From the NCBI GenBank assembly GCA_011799875.1, contig CM022299.1, positions 212,666,070-212,730,069 of the forward strand: DNA of 64,000 nt. Reading direction: 5' to 3'. The position numbers were made by a program, and so were the translations under genes. This stretch comes from Thinopyrum elongatum. Lineage: Eukaryota > Streptophyta > Magnoliopsida > Poales > Poaceae. Positions within the stretch are counted from its first letter, which is position 1; the number at the start of each line of letters is the position of its first letter. Under the pieces are notes generated by a model. It did not search any database, was not told where the DNA came from, and was given only the letters and a program-made list of their open reading frames with translations. Positions 33,667 through 44,949 of the stretch are shown here, one piece after another.

Positions 33667-34888
33667 TCCAAGGGGCGGCTCTTAGATCGTGGTGTTGAAT
33701 TTCTTTTGAAAAACTCTTAATCTTGTGGGCTTGGAAAGCCTTGTAATAGACTAGTTGAAACATTGATCTGTCATGCCATCGTGCATGTGGTATCCTTTGA
33801 ATGTTTAAACTGCCGAGCTTGATTTTTATCACCCGCCACTTGTGCATATAATATTATCAAATATGTGGATCAGATCAAGCATCATCATACATCCTGTACT
33901 CAAGGAAACAACATATGCCCTGGCGGTTTACGCCAGGGCGGGTCACAAATATCTTTGAAAAAAACCTGATATAATAGTCTTGGATAAAAAAGACTGAAGG
34001 CTATTGAAACTGGAAATATACCGGCGACTTAACGTCGAGGCCAGGGCGGGTTAGAAAAAACCCTAAAACTCTTATTCAAGTATGAAAAAACCATACCTGT
34101 AAACTGACATCATAATGATGCTGTACGATGGTAATCCAGCATGGGTTTTAACCCGTACACATGAAAGATCATGATTTGAATTTATTCCAGGCGAATCATC
34201 CTGGCGACTTAAAGTCTGCTTATCATGGCGGGTTATTAACCCAATATGCTCAAGTATGAGTCATAGGAGTAAGGCTACATGGCCTGAATTGCAAAACCAT
34301 ATGTTAATATGGAAAAAGGATATAAATCCAACTTTTGCAGAAAAAACCAGCAAATCAGAAAAAACAAGGCTTTCATAGGCCGCCAAGCCTAAAACTCAAG
34401 TGCTTTCATGGGCCGCACATCCACTGAGTTAAATCCTGCACACCTATAAGCCGGCCCTCACATGACAAACTGCCGTTTTAACTTTAACAAGTTCAGGGTC
34501 TTTAAAAGATTGACTGTCAAGAGTACAACGGGTCATTCCAGGATTACTTGGGTGGAGTAACAACGACATATAGGCCGGATAACCCGGAATTTGGTGTTTA
34601 CACCTGGCTAGGAAGCCGATCAAGAGGGTAAGCATAGCTATGCTCATTGAGCAGGAAGCCCCCAAGTGACCAATAAGACGGTAGTGGCTAGGAAGCCGAT
34701 CAAGAGGGTAAGCATAGCTATGTTCATTGAACAGGAAGCCCCCAAGTGACCTTATGAACAAACAATAAAGGCTCAGATTCGTATAAATGAAATGACAGAA
34801 GCCCTGAATTATCAGGGATGCCAGCTTTATTATAATGATCATAATATGTACACTGAAGAAAAGTCTATACAGCATAAGAGCCGGTGGC
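33667..34888. other. T3 spacer between antisense gene and integrase
   Basis: No ORF supported. It contains a direct duplication: 34605-34670 and 34685-34750, offset 80 bases, each TGGCTAGGAAGCCGATCAAG through CCCCCAAGTGACC. Several GGCGGGTTA-like phrases recur. It is where the convergent transcripts of the antisense gene and pol would meet. Confidence 0.6.
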
Positions 34889-36058
34889 TCAGGTGTAATA
34901 AGGCCGAAGATGAGAGATGTTCCACGGCCGGTGGGTCTCCTCCTCCGACGTGTGTGAATCCTTATGTTCTCGAATATCAATGAGGTAGTATGACCCGTTG
35001 TTCAGGTTTTTGCTGACCACAAAAGGTCCTTCCCAAGGTGGGGATAACTTATGCATGTCTGTCTGATCTTGGATTAGCCGGAGCACCAAATCGCCTTCTT
35101 GAAAGGTCCGGGTCCTAACTAGGCGGCTATGATAGCGACGCAGATCTTGCTGGTATATCGCCGAACGAGCCTCCGCAAGGTCACGCTCTTCATCCAACAT
35201 ATCAAGAGCATCCTGACGTGCTTTTACATTATCAGCTTCAACATAAGCCGCCACCCGAGGCGAGTCATGACGGATATCACTTGGAAGAACCGCCTCTGCC
35301 ACATAGACCATAAAGAAAGGCGTATAGCCTGTTGACCTATTAGGAGTAGTATTAATGCTCCAAATTATTGAGGGCAACTCCTCAACCCAACAACCCGGCG
35401 TGCGTTGCAACGGAACCATAAGCCGGGGTTTTATGCCTTTCAAGATTTCCTGATTGGCCCTCTCAGCTTGACCGTTAGACTGCGGATGAGCCACGGACGA
35501 CATGTCAAGGCAAATATGTTCTCGTTGACAGAACTCTTTCATAGCGCCTTTAGACATATTAATGCCATTATCAGTTATGATACTATGAGGGTAGCCAAAA
35601 CGAAAGATCACCTTCTTAATGAATTGAATCGCCGTTGCCGCATCACACTTACTGACTGGCTCTGCCTCAACCCACTTGGTAAACTTGTCAACCGCCACCA
35701 AGAGGTGGGTCTTTTTGTCCTTGGACCTCTTGAAAGGTGCAACCATATCCAGCCACCAGACTGCAAATGACCAAGTAATTGGAATCGTCCTCAATTCTTG
35801 AGCCGGCACATGAGCTCATCTAGAAAATTTCTGACAACCATCACACTTGCTCACCAGATCTTCTGCATCAGCATGAGCCGTCAACCAATAAAACCCATGA
35901 CAAAAAGCTTTAGCCACAAGAGATTTAGAGACAGCGTGATGGCCATAATCTCCTTCATGAATCTCCCTTAGGATCTCACGGCCCTCTTCAGGAGAAATAC
36001 AGCACTGGAACACGCCTGTGACGCTACATCGGTGTAACTCGCCATTGACAATAGTCAT
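34889..36058 (-). pseudogene. T3 integrase
   Basis: The zinc finger (HEGDYGHHAVSK ... CDGCQKFSR) is in 35816-36058. The catalytic core is in 34889-35809 with D (WWLDMVAPF), D (IITDNGINM) and E (NGQAERANQEI). The C-terminal part ends HLRPYYT with no chromodomain, as in Tat elements. A TGA at 35816-35818 separates finger from core and is in phase with both, consistent with CGA to TGA. A frameshift lies near 36057 at the join with RNase H. The core itself is open for 306 codons. Confidence 0.88.
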
Positions 36059-38091
36059 AGACTTAGACGCCGGGTTATCTGCCTGGCCAAAGTTTCATCC
36101 TTAGGTAACTCTCCCCGGGTCATATAAGCCAAATAAGGAACCGTCCAATCAGGGATGGCATGGAGAGCCGCCACCAACTGCGCCTCCGGGTCAGGAATAG
36201 CAAGATCCTCTTCAGATAGCAACTTAACTGAAGGATTGTGTAACACATCAAGAAAAACATTAGGGGGCACCGGCTTACGCTGTGACCCAAGTCGGCTCAA
36301 AGCATCCACCGCCTCGTTCTTCCTTCGATCCAGATGCTCTACCTGATAACCTTTGAAGTGACCAACGACATTATCAACCGCCCGGCGATAAGCCGCCATG
36401 AGTGGGTCTTTAGAATCCCAAGTGCCAGAGACCTGCTGAGCCACCAAATCTGAGTCGCCAAAGCACCTGACCCGGCTTAGATTCATCTCTTTGGCGACTT
36501 TTAGGCCATGAAGCAAGGCTTCATATTCAGCTGCATTGTTAGTACAAGGAAATATCAGCCTTAAGACATAACAAAACTTGTCACCTCATGGGGAAGTCAA
36601 AATAACTCCAGCCCCCGAGCCTTCCAATTGCCTGGACCCATCAAAATGAATAGTCCAATATGTATTATCAGGCTTCTCCTCAGTCATCTACAACTCTGTC
36701 AAGTCGTTAATAAAATCCACAAGAGCTTGGGACTTGATAGCTGTTCTTGGCACATATTTCAAACTATGGGGTCCAAGCTCAATGGCCCATTTGGCCACTC
36801 GGCCAGTAGCTTCTCTGTTTTGAATAATATCGCCTAAGGGAGCAGAACTGACCATTGTAATAGGATGGCCAACAAAATAATGCTTCAACTTGCGACTGGC
36901 CATGAACACCCCATATACTAGCTTCTGCCAATGTGGATATCTCTGTTTAGACTCGATTAAGACCTCACTGACATAATAAGCCGGCCTTTGAACCAGATAT
37001 TCTTTACCCATCTCTTTCCTTTCCACTACAACTGCCATGCTGACGGCTCTGCTATTAGCAGCCACATATAAAAGCACGGGCTCCTTCTCAACAGGAGCTG
37101 CAAGAACCGGCAGCTCAACTAACTATTTTTTAAGTGCCTCAAACGCCTCATTGGCAGCATCACTCCATACAAAACGATCTGTTTTCTTCATCATCTGATA
37201 CAGAGGAATAGCCTTCTCTCCCAGACGTCTTATAAACCAGCTTAAAGCTGCAATACGACCCACCAAATGTTGGACATCATTAATGCACGCCGGCTTAGCC
37301 AATGAAGTAATACCCTTGATTTTCTCTGGGTTAGCTTCAATACCTCTTTCGGAGACCAGAAAACCTAAGAGCTTGCCCGCAGGCACACCAAAAACACATT
37401 TGGCTGGGTTAAGCATCATCTTGTAGACCCTGAGGTTATCGAAGGTCTCCTTCAAATCATCTAGCAGGGTCTCCTTCTTTCTGGATTTCACAACAATGTC
37501 ATCCACATAAGCATGAACATTTCGTCCTATCTGGTTATGAAGACAATTCTGAACACAACGCTGATAAGTCGCCTGGGAGCTCTTGAGCCCAAAAGGCATA
37601 GACACATAGCAGAAAGCTCCAAAAGGCATGATGAAAGCCGTCTTCTCTTGGTATTTAACTGCCATCTTGATCTGATGATAACCAGAATAAGCATCCAAGA
37701 AACTCAAACGCTCACAACCCGCCGTAGCGTCAATGATCTGATCAATGCGGGGAAGGGCAAAAGGATCAGCTGGACAAGCCTTATTAAGGTCCGTATAATC
37801 CACACACATATGCCAAGTGCCATTCTTCTTAAGTACCAGCACCGGGTTAGCCAACCACTCAGGGTGAAAAACTTCAATGATGAACCCGGCTGCTAAGAGC
37901 CAGGCCACCTCTTCTCCAATGGCCTTGTGTCTCTCCTCATTAAAACAACGAAGGAACTGCTTGACCGGTTTAAACTTGGGATCGATATTGAGAGTGTGCT
38001 CAGCGAGTTCTCTTGGTACACCCGGCATGTCTAAAGGCTTCCATGCAAAGATGTCCCGGTTCTCACGGATGAACTCGACGAGCGCGCTTTC
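36059..38091 (-). pseudogene. T3 reverse transcriptase, RNase H and archaeal-type RNase H
   Basis: After the TAG at 38092 the same frame continues ESALVEFIRENRDIFAWK into reverse transcriptase (37123-38028), with CVDYTDLNKACPADPF, FLDAYSGYHQI, MPFGLKSSQATYQR and catalytic YVDDIVVKS. RNase H (36688-37077) has QRPAYYVSEVL and ASRKLKHYF. The second RNase H begins near 36660 (HFDGSRQLEGSGAG) and runs through NNAAEYEALLHGLK and GDSDLVAQQVSG. Stops at 37123 (TAG), 36688 (TAG) and a TGA near 36590 are in phase and consistent with CAG or CGA origins. Confidence 0.88.
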
Positions 38092-38099
38092 CTATTTCG
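38083..38099 (-). other. T3 gag-pro / RT stop codon with conserved context
   Basis: Minus strand reads CCGAAATAGGAAAGCGC. TAG at 38092-38094 ends protease, and reverse transcriptase follows in the same frame. T4 has AAATAGGAAAGCGCGCT and T1 has ACATAGGAAAGCGCG at the same place. This could be a readthrough site or a remnant of another expression strategy. Confidence 0.6.
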
Positions 38100-41000
38100 G
38101 ATCCATATTAGCACTGATGATGAACTGCTGAGATGAGTCGCCAGGGATAAAATCAACCTGTTTGGTGTCATCTGCCGACTTAAACTTCAGCAAAGGATCC
38201 TGTTCTGTGGTTGGTTTCTTCAAAGGGGTCATATCCGCCGGGTCAACATTATCTTTATAAAACTTCAGCTCCTCAGTAGCACAGGCAGACTCAACATAAG
38301 CAGCATCACCTTCTTCACATTCCAAAGCTATTTTTCTGTCCCCATGGACTGTGATGGTACCCTTATGACCCGGCATTTTGAGCTTCAGATATAAATAATA
38401 AGGCCGTGCCATAAACTTGGCGTAAGCCGGCCGTCCAAACAAAGCGTGGTAAGGACTTTTGATCTTGACCACTTCAAAGGTTAATGTCTCTGCCCTGTAA
38501 TCATGTTCATTGCCAAAAGCTACTTCCAAAGCAATTTTACCAACTAGATAAGCTGACTTACCGGGCACCACCCCATGAAAGACTGTAGAAGACGGCTTAA
38601 GATCTTTGTCCGTCAAATTCATACGGCGGAAAGTATCATAATAGAGGATGTTGGTGCTACTGCCTCCGTCCATAAGCACCTTAGTGAACTTGTAACCTCC
38701 AACCTGAGGGGCTACCACCAAGGCTAGCTGACCCGAATTATCAACCCGGGGCGGGTGATCTTCACGGCTCCATATGATCGGCTGCTCTGACCATCGTAAG
38801 TACCGAGGCACTGCCGGCTCAACTGCACTTACCACTCATTTATGAACCTTCTGATCTCGCTTGCATAGGCTTGTAGTGAAAACATGATATTGGCCACTAT
38901 TAAGCTGCTTTGGATTACTCTGATACCTTGACTGTTGTTGCTGGTTATCCTGACTATGCTGCTGGTTATAATTGCCCTGACTACCCTGACCTTGAAATTC
39001 GGAACCTGAGCCGTCACCTCCAAAGCCAGGCCCGTACAAGCCAGATCCTGACCCGCCATGCGGGCCATTATTGTTGTGGTGGTCCTGATGAAAGCCGGAA
39101 TTCTTATACTCCTTCATGATGAAACAATCTTTCCACATGTGAGTCGACGGTCTATCGGGACGACTATGCTTTGGGCAAGGCTGGTTCAACATCGCCTCAA
39201 GGTTGAACTTTGGTCCTCCAACCCGGGGTTGTGGTCTTCCCTTACGGCGCTGGCCGTCATTCTGCGCATTTGTATTGGCCATAAAATCTGACCCGCCGTC
39301 ATGTTGCTTGCGCTTACCATTATTGCCTTGGTTCTGCCCCGTCATATTTTGCGGCTATCCTTTTCCGTTGCCGTTCTTCTTCCCCTTGTTGGATTTCTCC
39401 TCATCAGACCTTGGGTCTTTAGTACTGTCAGAGTCAGCGTATTTGATGAGAGCCGCCATGAGCTCCCCCATGTCATTGCAGTGATGCTTAAGCCGTCCTA
39501 ACTTTTGCTTGAGAGGGGTGAAACAACAATTTTTCTCCAGAATTAGGATAGCAGAACCGGCGTTGATGCTATCCGATGAGTGAATAATGGTGGACACTCG
39601 ACGAATCCAATGGTGGGCTGACTCATCCTCGCGCTGGACACAAGCATCTAAATCGATGATCGACAGAGGCTGTTTGCACGTGTCTTTGAAATTCTGAATA
39701 AAACGTGCTTTCAACTCCGCCCATGAATTGATGGAATTAGGGGTAATCCTTTCAACTAGGTTCGAGCCGGCCCGTCCAACATCATGGTGAAGTATTTGGC
39801 GCACACAGTGTCGTTAACATCTAACATCTCTATAGCCAGCTCATAGCTCTCAATCCAAGCCTCAGGAGGTTGATCAGCCGTGTAATTGGGCACCTTTCGA
39901 GGGCCCTTGAAGTCCTTAGGCAACCGCTCATTGCGAAGAGCCGGCACCAGACATGGCACACTTACCATCCTGGAAGTCATCCCGGCCTCCACAGACGTTG
40001 AAGGGTTCCGTTGGAGTTGCTGATGAGCCACTAAATGAGCCGCCAGCTCTGCCTCTTGCCGTGCCTTGGCCTGATCCATCAGGGCCTGAACATTATTATC
40101 AACACGTGGCAGGTCATGCCCATGAGGCGGGTTATGGCGCCGCTCACTACTAGAAACCGCCGGCGATTCAATGCGCCGGCTATAACTTCGGCTAGGGCGT
40201 GGAGTTGAATGAATCCACTCACGGCTGTATGAGTAAGCCGCTTGCTGGGTCACCGCCGTCTTAAGAAGTTCCACGGCGTTCCGGGCCTCTATCACAGTTG
40301 GCGACTCACCTTCAATTGGGAGGGCCACCAGCCGTGAGGCTGCAGCAATCATATTATCCAGCGGGTTGGAGTAATGACCCGGGGGTGTCGGCACTTGCTG
40401 AAGCGGGGTCAAGTTCACACGAGGCGGGTCTGCTGTACGAGGCTGAGCCGCTGCCCCGGTTGTAGGCGCCTTAGCAGCCCGGGTCTCACCGGGCGGGTTA
40501 CTCGGCCTTGCTCCGGGTGTGGTAAAAAGATTCCTCCCCTCAAATTGCGGTGGCAACCGGCTCTGGTGCCTCCTCCACATGACAATGTTTGACGCGTTCT
40601 GATCCAGACTTAAACGAAAAGCCTCGGCCCTTACCCGCTGTGTCTCAACTTCTAGGGCAGTCTGTTCTGCAGCCATCCTGATGTTCTCTGCCTCAAGATC
40701 CCCTCGGGCCTTGGCCACCTCATCTCGCAACTTTGCGACCTCCGCATTATGCTGTGTTTGATTCGCCGAAGTCACTTCTGCGGCTAACAGAGTCGCCAAA
40801 GCGTCCAAAAGCTTGGATAAGACTTGAGCCGGCGGGCGCGCAGAGCCACTCGCCCCAGCCATTGCAGTAGCCGTTGAACCGGAGGTCATTGCCGCAGCGG
40901 TTGACGAATTCACCATCTGCTGCGTCCCGGCCATGAAGATAGCAGCCCTGCTCGGTGGCTCATAGGGGTCCGGAATACTGTCACCATCGGAGTAGCCCCC

Positions 41001-41438
41001 AAGCCCGCCATCTTGTAGTTGATAGATTGACTTGGTCTCACCGGTTGAAGACTCATCACCTGAATAAATGGCCATCTCTCCACCGGACACAGAGCCTTCC
41101 TCAAGATCCGTCCCATGGATAAAGCCGACGAATGCACACTTCCGGGCGGGTTGGACCTTGGTGGGTCTCGCGCGCCGAGCCGTCTCAATGGCGTCGGCGC
41201 AGGCGTCCGGCCCAGGATTTGACTCACCAATCTTGCCGATGCAGACTTGAATTCCGCCGAAGGGGACCCGATACCCATACTCGATTGTATCGGCCTCAGG
41301 ACCCCAGCCATCATCGTCGATGTAGATCTTGCCGCGGCAGCCCTTAGTCATCCGGCCCACGACGTATCCCTTGATCCCTGAAAAGCTGCCCTTCAAGAAC
41401 TCGAAACCATCGTGCTCTGGCCCCACGGTGGGCGCCAA
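38092..41438 (-). pseudogene. T3 gag-protease, broken
   Basis: The frame is open from the primer-binding site leftward (560 codons to 39756). It includes an unusual 5' part (GRMTKGCRGKIYIDDDGWGPE), then MAGTQQMVNSS, a coiled-coil-like Ala/Glu/Arg segment, and the gag domain start (LPKDFKGPRKVPNYTADQPPEAWIESYELAIEMLDV). A TAG and frameshift occur near 39760. Gag resumes 39355-39804 (NSINSWAELKARFIQNFKD). A TAG at 39355 is followed by the Cys/His region (CPKHSRPDRPSTHMWKDC) and a Gly/Gln-rich tract. A TGA at 38836 is followed by the protease centre VLMDGGSSTNILY. Most stops fit CAG or TGG decay. The true start is uncertain: ATGs occur at several points in the 5' part. Confidence 0.82.
41422..41438 (-). 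promoter_or_regulatory. T3 primer-binding site
   Basis: Minus strand TTGGCGCCCACCGTGGGG lies just inside the 5' LTR. It starts with TGG plus CGCC as in tRNA-Asp-type sites, but the remainder does not match tRNA-Asp, so the tRNA is not named. Confidence 0.65.
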
Positions 41439-41439
41439 C

Positions 41440-41690
41440 TGTCATGGATTTAACACGGCAGATGTCCTAGTGAAAAGACTTAGGTGGAGAGCCATCACAA
41501 CTAGGTTAGCTTGAAGGGGTTGAACGGGACAAAGGACAGAAAGGATTTACCCAGGTTCGGCCCCTCGAAACGAGGTAAAAGCCTACGTCCTGCTTCTAGT
41601 TGTATTGCTTGAGTTTTGATTACAAGGGAGCGAATACGCTTGACCTAGTTCTCGATCTGTTGTTTCCTGAGTTAACCTGCCGCCGGATCT
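41440..41690 (-). repeat. T3 5' LTR, truncated (251 of 540 bp)
   Basis: Matches 28445-28694, then stops at CCGCCGGATCT. The lost part includes the TATA box present in the 3' LTR copy, so this 5' LTR has no core promoter. Beyond the break, sequence is A1 gag. Confidence 0.9.
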
Positions 41691-44156
41691 AGTTGTATTG
41701 AAACTGAACACTTTGAGACACCTGCTAGACCTAGCTCTCCTAGATATGAATTGCCTCATATACCTGAGGGTTATGTTATGGATGGAGAGGTAGCTAGGGA
41801 CTTTCTTGCTTGTAAGGATAGAGATGATCTTAAGAAATTACTATGCAAGTGGAAAGAAAAATCTTTGAATGCTAGAATGCAATATGATCCTAAGTTTGCT
41901 ACTTCACCTATATTTGTTACTGATAAGGATTATGAATTCTCTGTCGATCCTGAGTTGATTACTTTGGTTGAATCTGATCCTTTCCATGGTTATGAATCTG
42001 AAACTGTTGTGGCACACCTTACCAAATTGAATGATATAGCCACCCTATTTGCTCATGAGGAAAAAGTTCGCTACTACTATATTCTTAAGTTGTTTCCTTT
42101 CTCGTTAAAGGGTGATGCTAAGATATGGTTTAATTCTCTTTCTCCTGGTTGTGTGCGTAGTCCCCAGGATATGATATATTACTTCTCTGAAAAATATTTT
42201 CCTGCTCATAAGAAACAAGCTGCTCTACAGGAAATATTTAACTTTGTGCAAATTGAAGAGGAGAGTCTCCCACAAGCTTGGGGGAGGCTTCTCCAATTAC
42301 TTAATGCTTTGCCTGATCATCCTCTCAAGAAAAATGAAATACTTGATATCTTTTATAATGGACCAACTGATGCTTCTAGGGACCACCTAGATAGTTGTGC
42401 TGGTTGTGTTTTCAGGGAACGAACTGTTGAACAAGATGAAGTGCCATTGAATAATATATTGAGTAATGATAATGATTGGACTCTTCCTGAACCACCACTT
42501 AAGCCAACTCTGAAGAAAAGAGGTATTCTATTTCTCAGTCCTGAAGATATGCAAGAGGCAAAGAAATATATGAAAGAAAAGGGTATTAAAGTTGAAGATG
42601 TTAAGAATTTACCACCTATTGAAGAAATACATGGACTTAATATTCCGACACAGGTAGTAGAGGTAAATTCTCTCTATAGATTTGATGAAGGTGATATTCC
42701 TCATAATAAGTCTGCTAGTCAATGCTTGGATGAATTTGATAACTTTATTGTTAAGCAAGAAAATTTTAATGCTTATGTTAGTAGACAATTGAAACGAAAT
42801 GCTTATTTGCTTGACTGCTTGGGTGACTACATGTGTAGAACTATTAATGATCTCAAAATTATTAGTAAACATGCTTCCATGGTAAAAAATCAAGTAGAAC
42901 AAGTTCTCAAGGCACAAAATGATTTGCTAAATGAGATGAATAATAAGAACAATGATCATGCTGTTAGAGTTATGACTAGAGGTGGTAAAATAACTCTGGA
43001 ACCTTTGTATCCTGAGGGCCATCCTAGGAGAGTTGAGCAAGATTCTCAGAGAATTAATACTGATGCACCTAGTCCTTCTAGTAATAAAAAGAAAAAGAAA
43101 ACTGATAGGACTTTGCATGCTTCCGGTGAACCTATTGTAGACACACCTGAGAATCCTAATGATATTTCTATTTCTGATGCTGAGACACAATCTGGTGATG
43201 AACATGAACCTAGTGATAGTGTTAATGATGATGTTCATGTTGATGCTCAACCTAGCAATGATAATGATGTGGAGATCGAACCTGCTGTTGATCTTGATAA
43301 CCCACAACCTAAGAATAAAAGATATGATAAGAGAGACTTCCTTGCTAGGAAACATGGTAAAGAAAGAGAACCATGGGTTCAAAAACCCATGGCCTTTCCT
43401 CCTAAACCATCCAAGAAAAAGGATGATGAGGATTTTGAGCGCTTTGTTGAGATGCTTAGACCTATCTTTTTGCGTATGCATTTGACTGATATTCTGAAAA
43501 TGTCTCCTTATGCTAAGTATATGAAAGATATTGTTACAAATAAAAGAAAGATACCAGAAGCTGAAATTTCCACCATGCTTGCTAATTATACATTTAAGGG
43601 TGGAATACCAAAGAAACTAGGAGATCCAGGAATACCAAATATACCATGCTCCATTAAAAGAAGCTATCTTAAAACTGTTTTATGTGATTTGGGAGCCGGT
43701 GTTAGTGTTATGCCTTTCTCTTTATATCGTAGACTTGATTTGAATAAGTTGACACCAACTGAAATCTCTTTGCAAATGGTTGATAAATCAACTGGTATAC
43801 CCATCGGTATTTGTGAGGATGTGCCTGTCGTAGTTGAAAATTTTACTATTTTAACAGACTTTGTTATTCTTGATATACCCGAGGACGACAGTATGTCGAT
43901 CATCCTTGGTAGACCCTTTTTGAATACTGCAGGGGCTGTTATTGATTGCAACAAGGGCAATGTCACTTTTCATGTTAATGGTAATGAGCATATGGTACAC
44001 TTTCCGAAGAAACAACCTCAAGTTAATAGCATCAATTCTATTGGAAAAATTTCAACTATTGCTATTGGAGGTTTTGAATTCCCTATTCCTACTGTCAAAA
44101 AGAAATATGATATTCTTATTGTTGGGGACATGCATATCCCCGTTGAGGTAACCTAG
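41688..44156 (+). CDS. A1 gag-protease, N-terminally truncated
   Basis: Frame open from the deletion junction (SCIETEHFETPARPSSP) to TAG at 44154-44156; the real start is lost. The gag domain is at about residues 70-220 of the visible frame: DPFHGYESETVVAHLTKLND, RYYYILKLFPFSLKGDAK, IWFNSLSP. It is followed by an acidic, Asn/Asp-rich linker with KKKKK. The protease region runs GIPNIPCSIKRSYLKTVLCD, then centre CDLGAGVSVMPFSLYRRLDL near 43690 and ILGRPFLNTAGAVIDC. The D-L-G-A centre is usual for Athila elements. No internal stop. It ends soon after the protease, with no polymerase frame. Confidence 0.85.
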   Translation, partial: SSCIETEHFETPARPSSPRYELPHIPEGYVMDGEVARDFLACKDRDDLKKLLCKWKEKSLNARMQYDPKFATSPIFVTDKDYEFSVDPELITLVESDPFHGYESETVVAHLTKLNDIATLFAHEEKVRYYYILKLFPFSLKGDAKIWFNSLSPGCVRSPQDMIYYFSEKYFPAHKKQAALQEIFNFVQIEEESLPQAWGRLLQLLNALPDHPLKKNEILDIFYNGPTDASRDHLDSCAGCVFRERTVEQDEVPLNNILSNDNDWTLPEPPLKPTLKKRGILFLSPEDMQEAKKYMKEKGIKVEDVKNLPPIEEIHGLNIPTQVVEVNSLYRFDEGDIPHNKSASQCLDEFDNFIVKQENFNAYVSRQLKRNAYLLDCLGDYMCRTINDLKIISKHASMVKNQVEQVLKAQNDLLNEMNNKNNDHAVRVMTRGGKITLEPLYPEGHPRRVEQDSQRINTDAPSPSSNKKKKKTDRTLHASGEPIVDTPENPNDISISDAETQSGDEHEPSDSVNDDVHVDAQPSNDNDVEIEPAVDLDNPQPKNKRYDKRDFLARKHGKEREPWVQKPMAFPPKPSKKKDDEDFERFVEMLRPIFLRMHLTDILKMSPYAKYMKDIVTNKRKIPEAEISTMLANYTFKGGIPKKLGDPGIPNIPCSIKRSYLKTVLCDLGAGVSVMPFSLYRRLDLNKLTPTEISLQMVDKSTGIPIGICEDVPVVVENFTILTDFVILDIPEDDSMSIILGRPFLNTAGAVIDCNKGNVTFHVNGNEHMVHFPKKQPQVNSINSIGKISTIAIGGFEFPIPTVKKKYDILIVGDMHIPVEVT

Positions 44157-44949
44157 TGTTATTCAAAAATTCTCCGGTTTCATGTCATTCGGAAGAAGTT
44201 TGTTAATAAGACTTGATCAACCTTGTTAATGGATTCCTTTTGATGGGCATGAGATGGATGAATTTAGAAAGCACAACTTTCTGTACCCACTTTTTACTTT
44301 ATGTTATTTAGATCAAATGAAGCAAAAATACTATTATTTGTCTGTTTTCTGAATTATCCGTGCAATAAAAAATGTCCTGAAAATAAAAGTTCCCCAAATG
44401 CCCTGAAAACTTAGTATGATTTTTTATAGAATATTTAAGAATTTTTGGCACTAAGAACACACCAGGGGACAGCACCAGTGGGCCACAAGCCCACAGGGCG
44501 CGCCCACCCCCTAGGCGCGCCTGGGTAGCTTGTGGGCCCCATGTGGGTCCCCCTCACTTATGCCAGCACCCATTCACTTCGTCTTGCTCCAGAAAAATCC
44601 CACCATTGCTCAAACCCGTGTTCTGGCTCATCTTGCTGCCATTTTCGATCTCCTTGCTCAAAGCTCCATTTGCAAAACTGTTTTAGGGGATTGTTCATCG
44701 GTATGTGACTCCTCCAATGGTCCAATTAGTTTTTGTTCTAGTGCTTTATTTATTGCAAATTTTTACTGCTGTGGTGACCTTGATCTTGAGCTTGCATGTC
44801 AAATTTATATGATCCAAAGTAGTTTTTATGCATGATATAGTCTCTAGACACTTGTAGGAGTAGTTACTATCAATCTTATTGAGTTTTGTTCACTTTTATT
44901 TTGAGTCGCTAAAAATTTCAGAATTTTTCAGAGAAAAAGGAAAGAAACA
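44157..44949 (+). other. A1 spacer before second ORF, with U3-like segment
   Basis: No ORF supported. 44455-44560 has a C/G-rich phrase (GGGCCACAAGCCCACAGGGC then GGGCGCGCC-like and CTTGTGGGCCCC). It closely resembles the A1 LTR U3 segment near 48370-48425 and similar segments in L1 and A2. It may be an internal promoter or a relic of an inserted LTR. An AT-rich leader follows, ending at the ATG at 44950. Confidence 0.5.

Larger units (their letters stand above)
28445..41690 (-). mobile_element. T3: Tat-type Gypsy element with antisense gene
   Basis: Minus-strand element with 3' LTR at 28445-28984. An antisense multi-exon gene (29273-33666) is followed by integrase, RNase H and reverse transcriptase (34889-38091), gag-protease (38092-41438), primer-binding site, and a 5' LTR cut short at about 41690. 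AAGAG lies left of the 3' LTR; its partner is deleted. Coding order is complete, but many stops are present. It inserted 41 bases upstream of T2's gag ATG. Confidence 0.92.
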
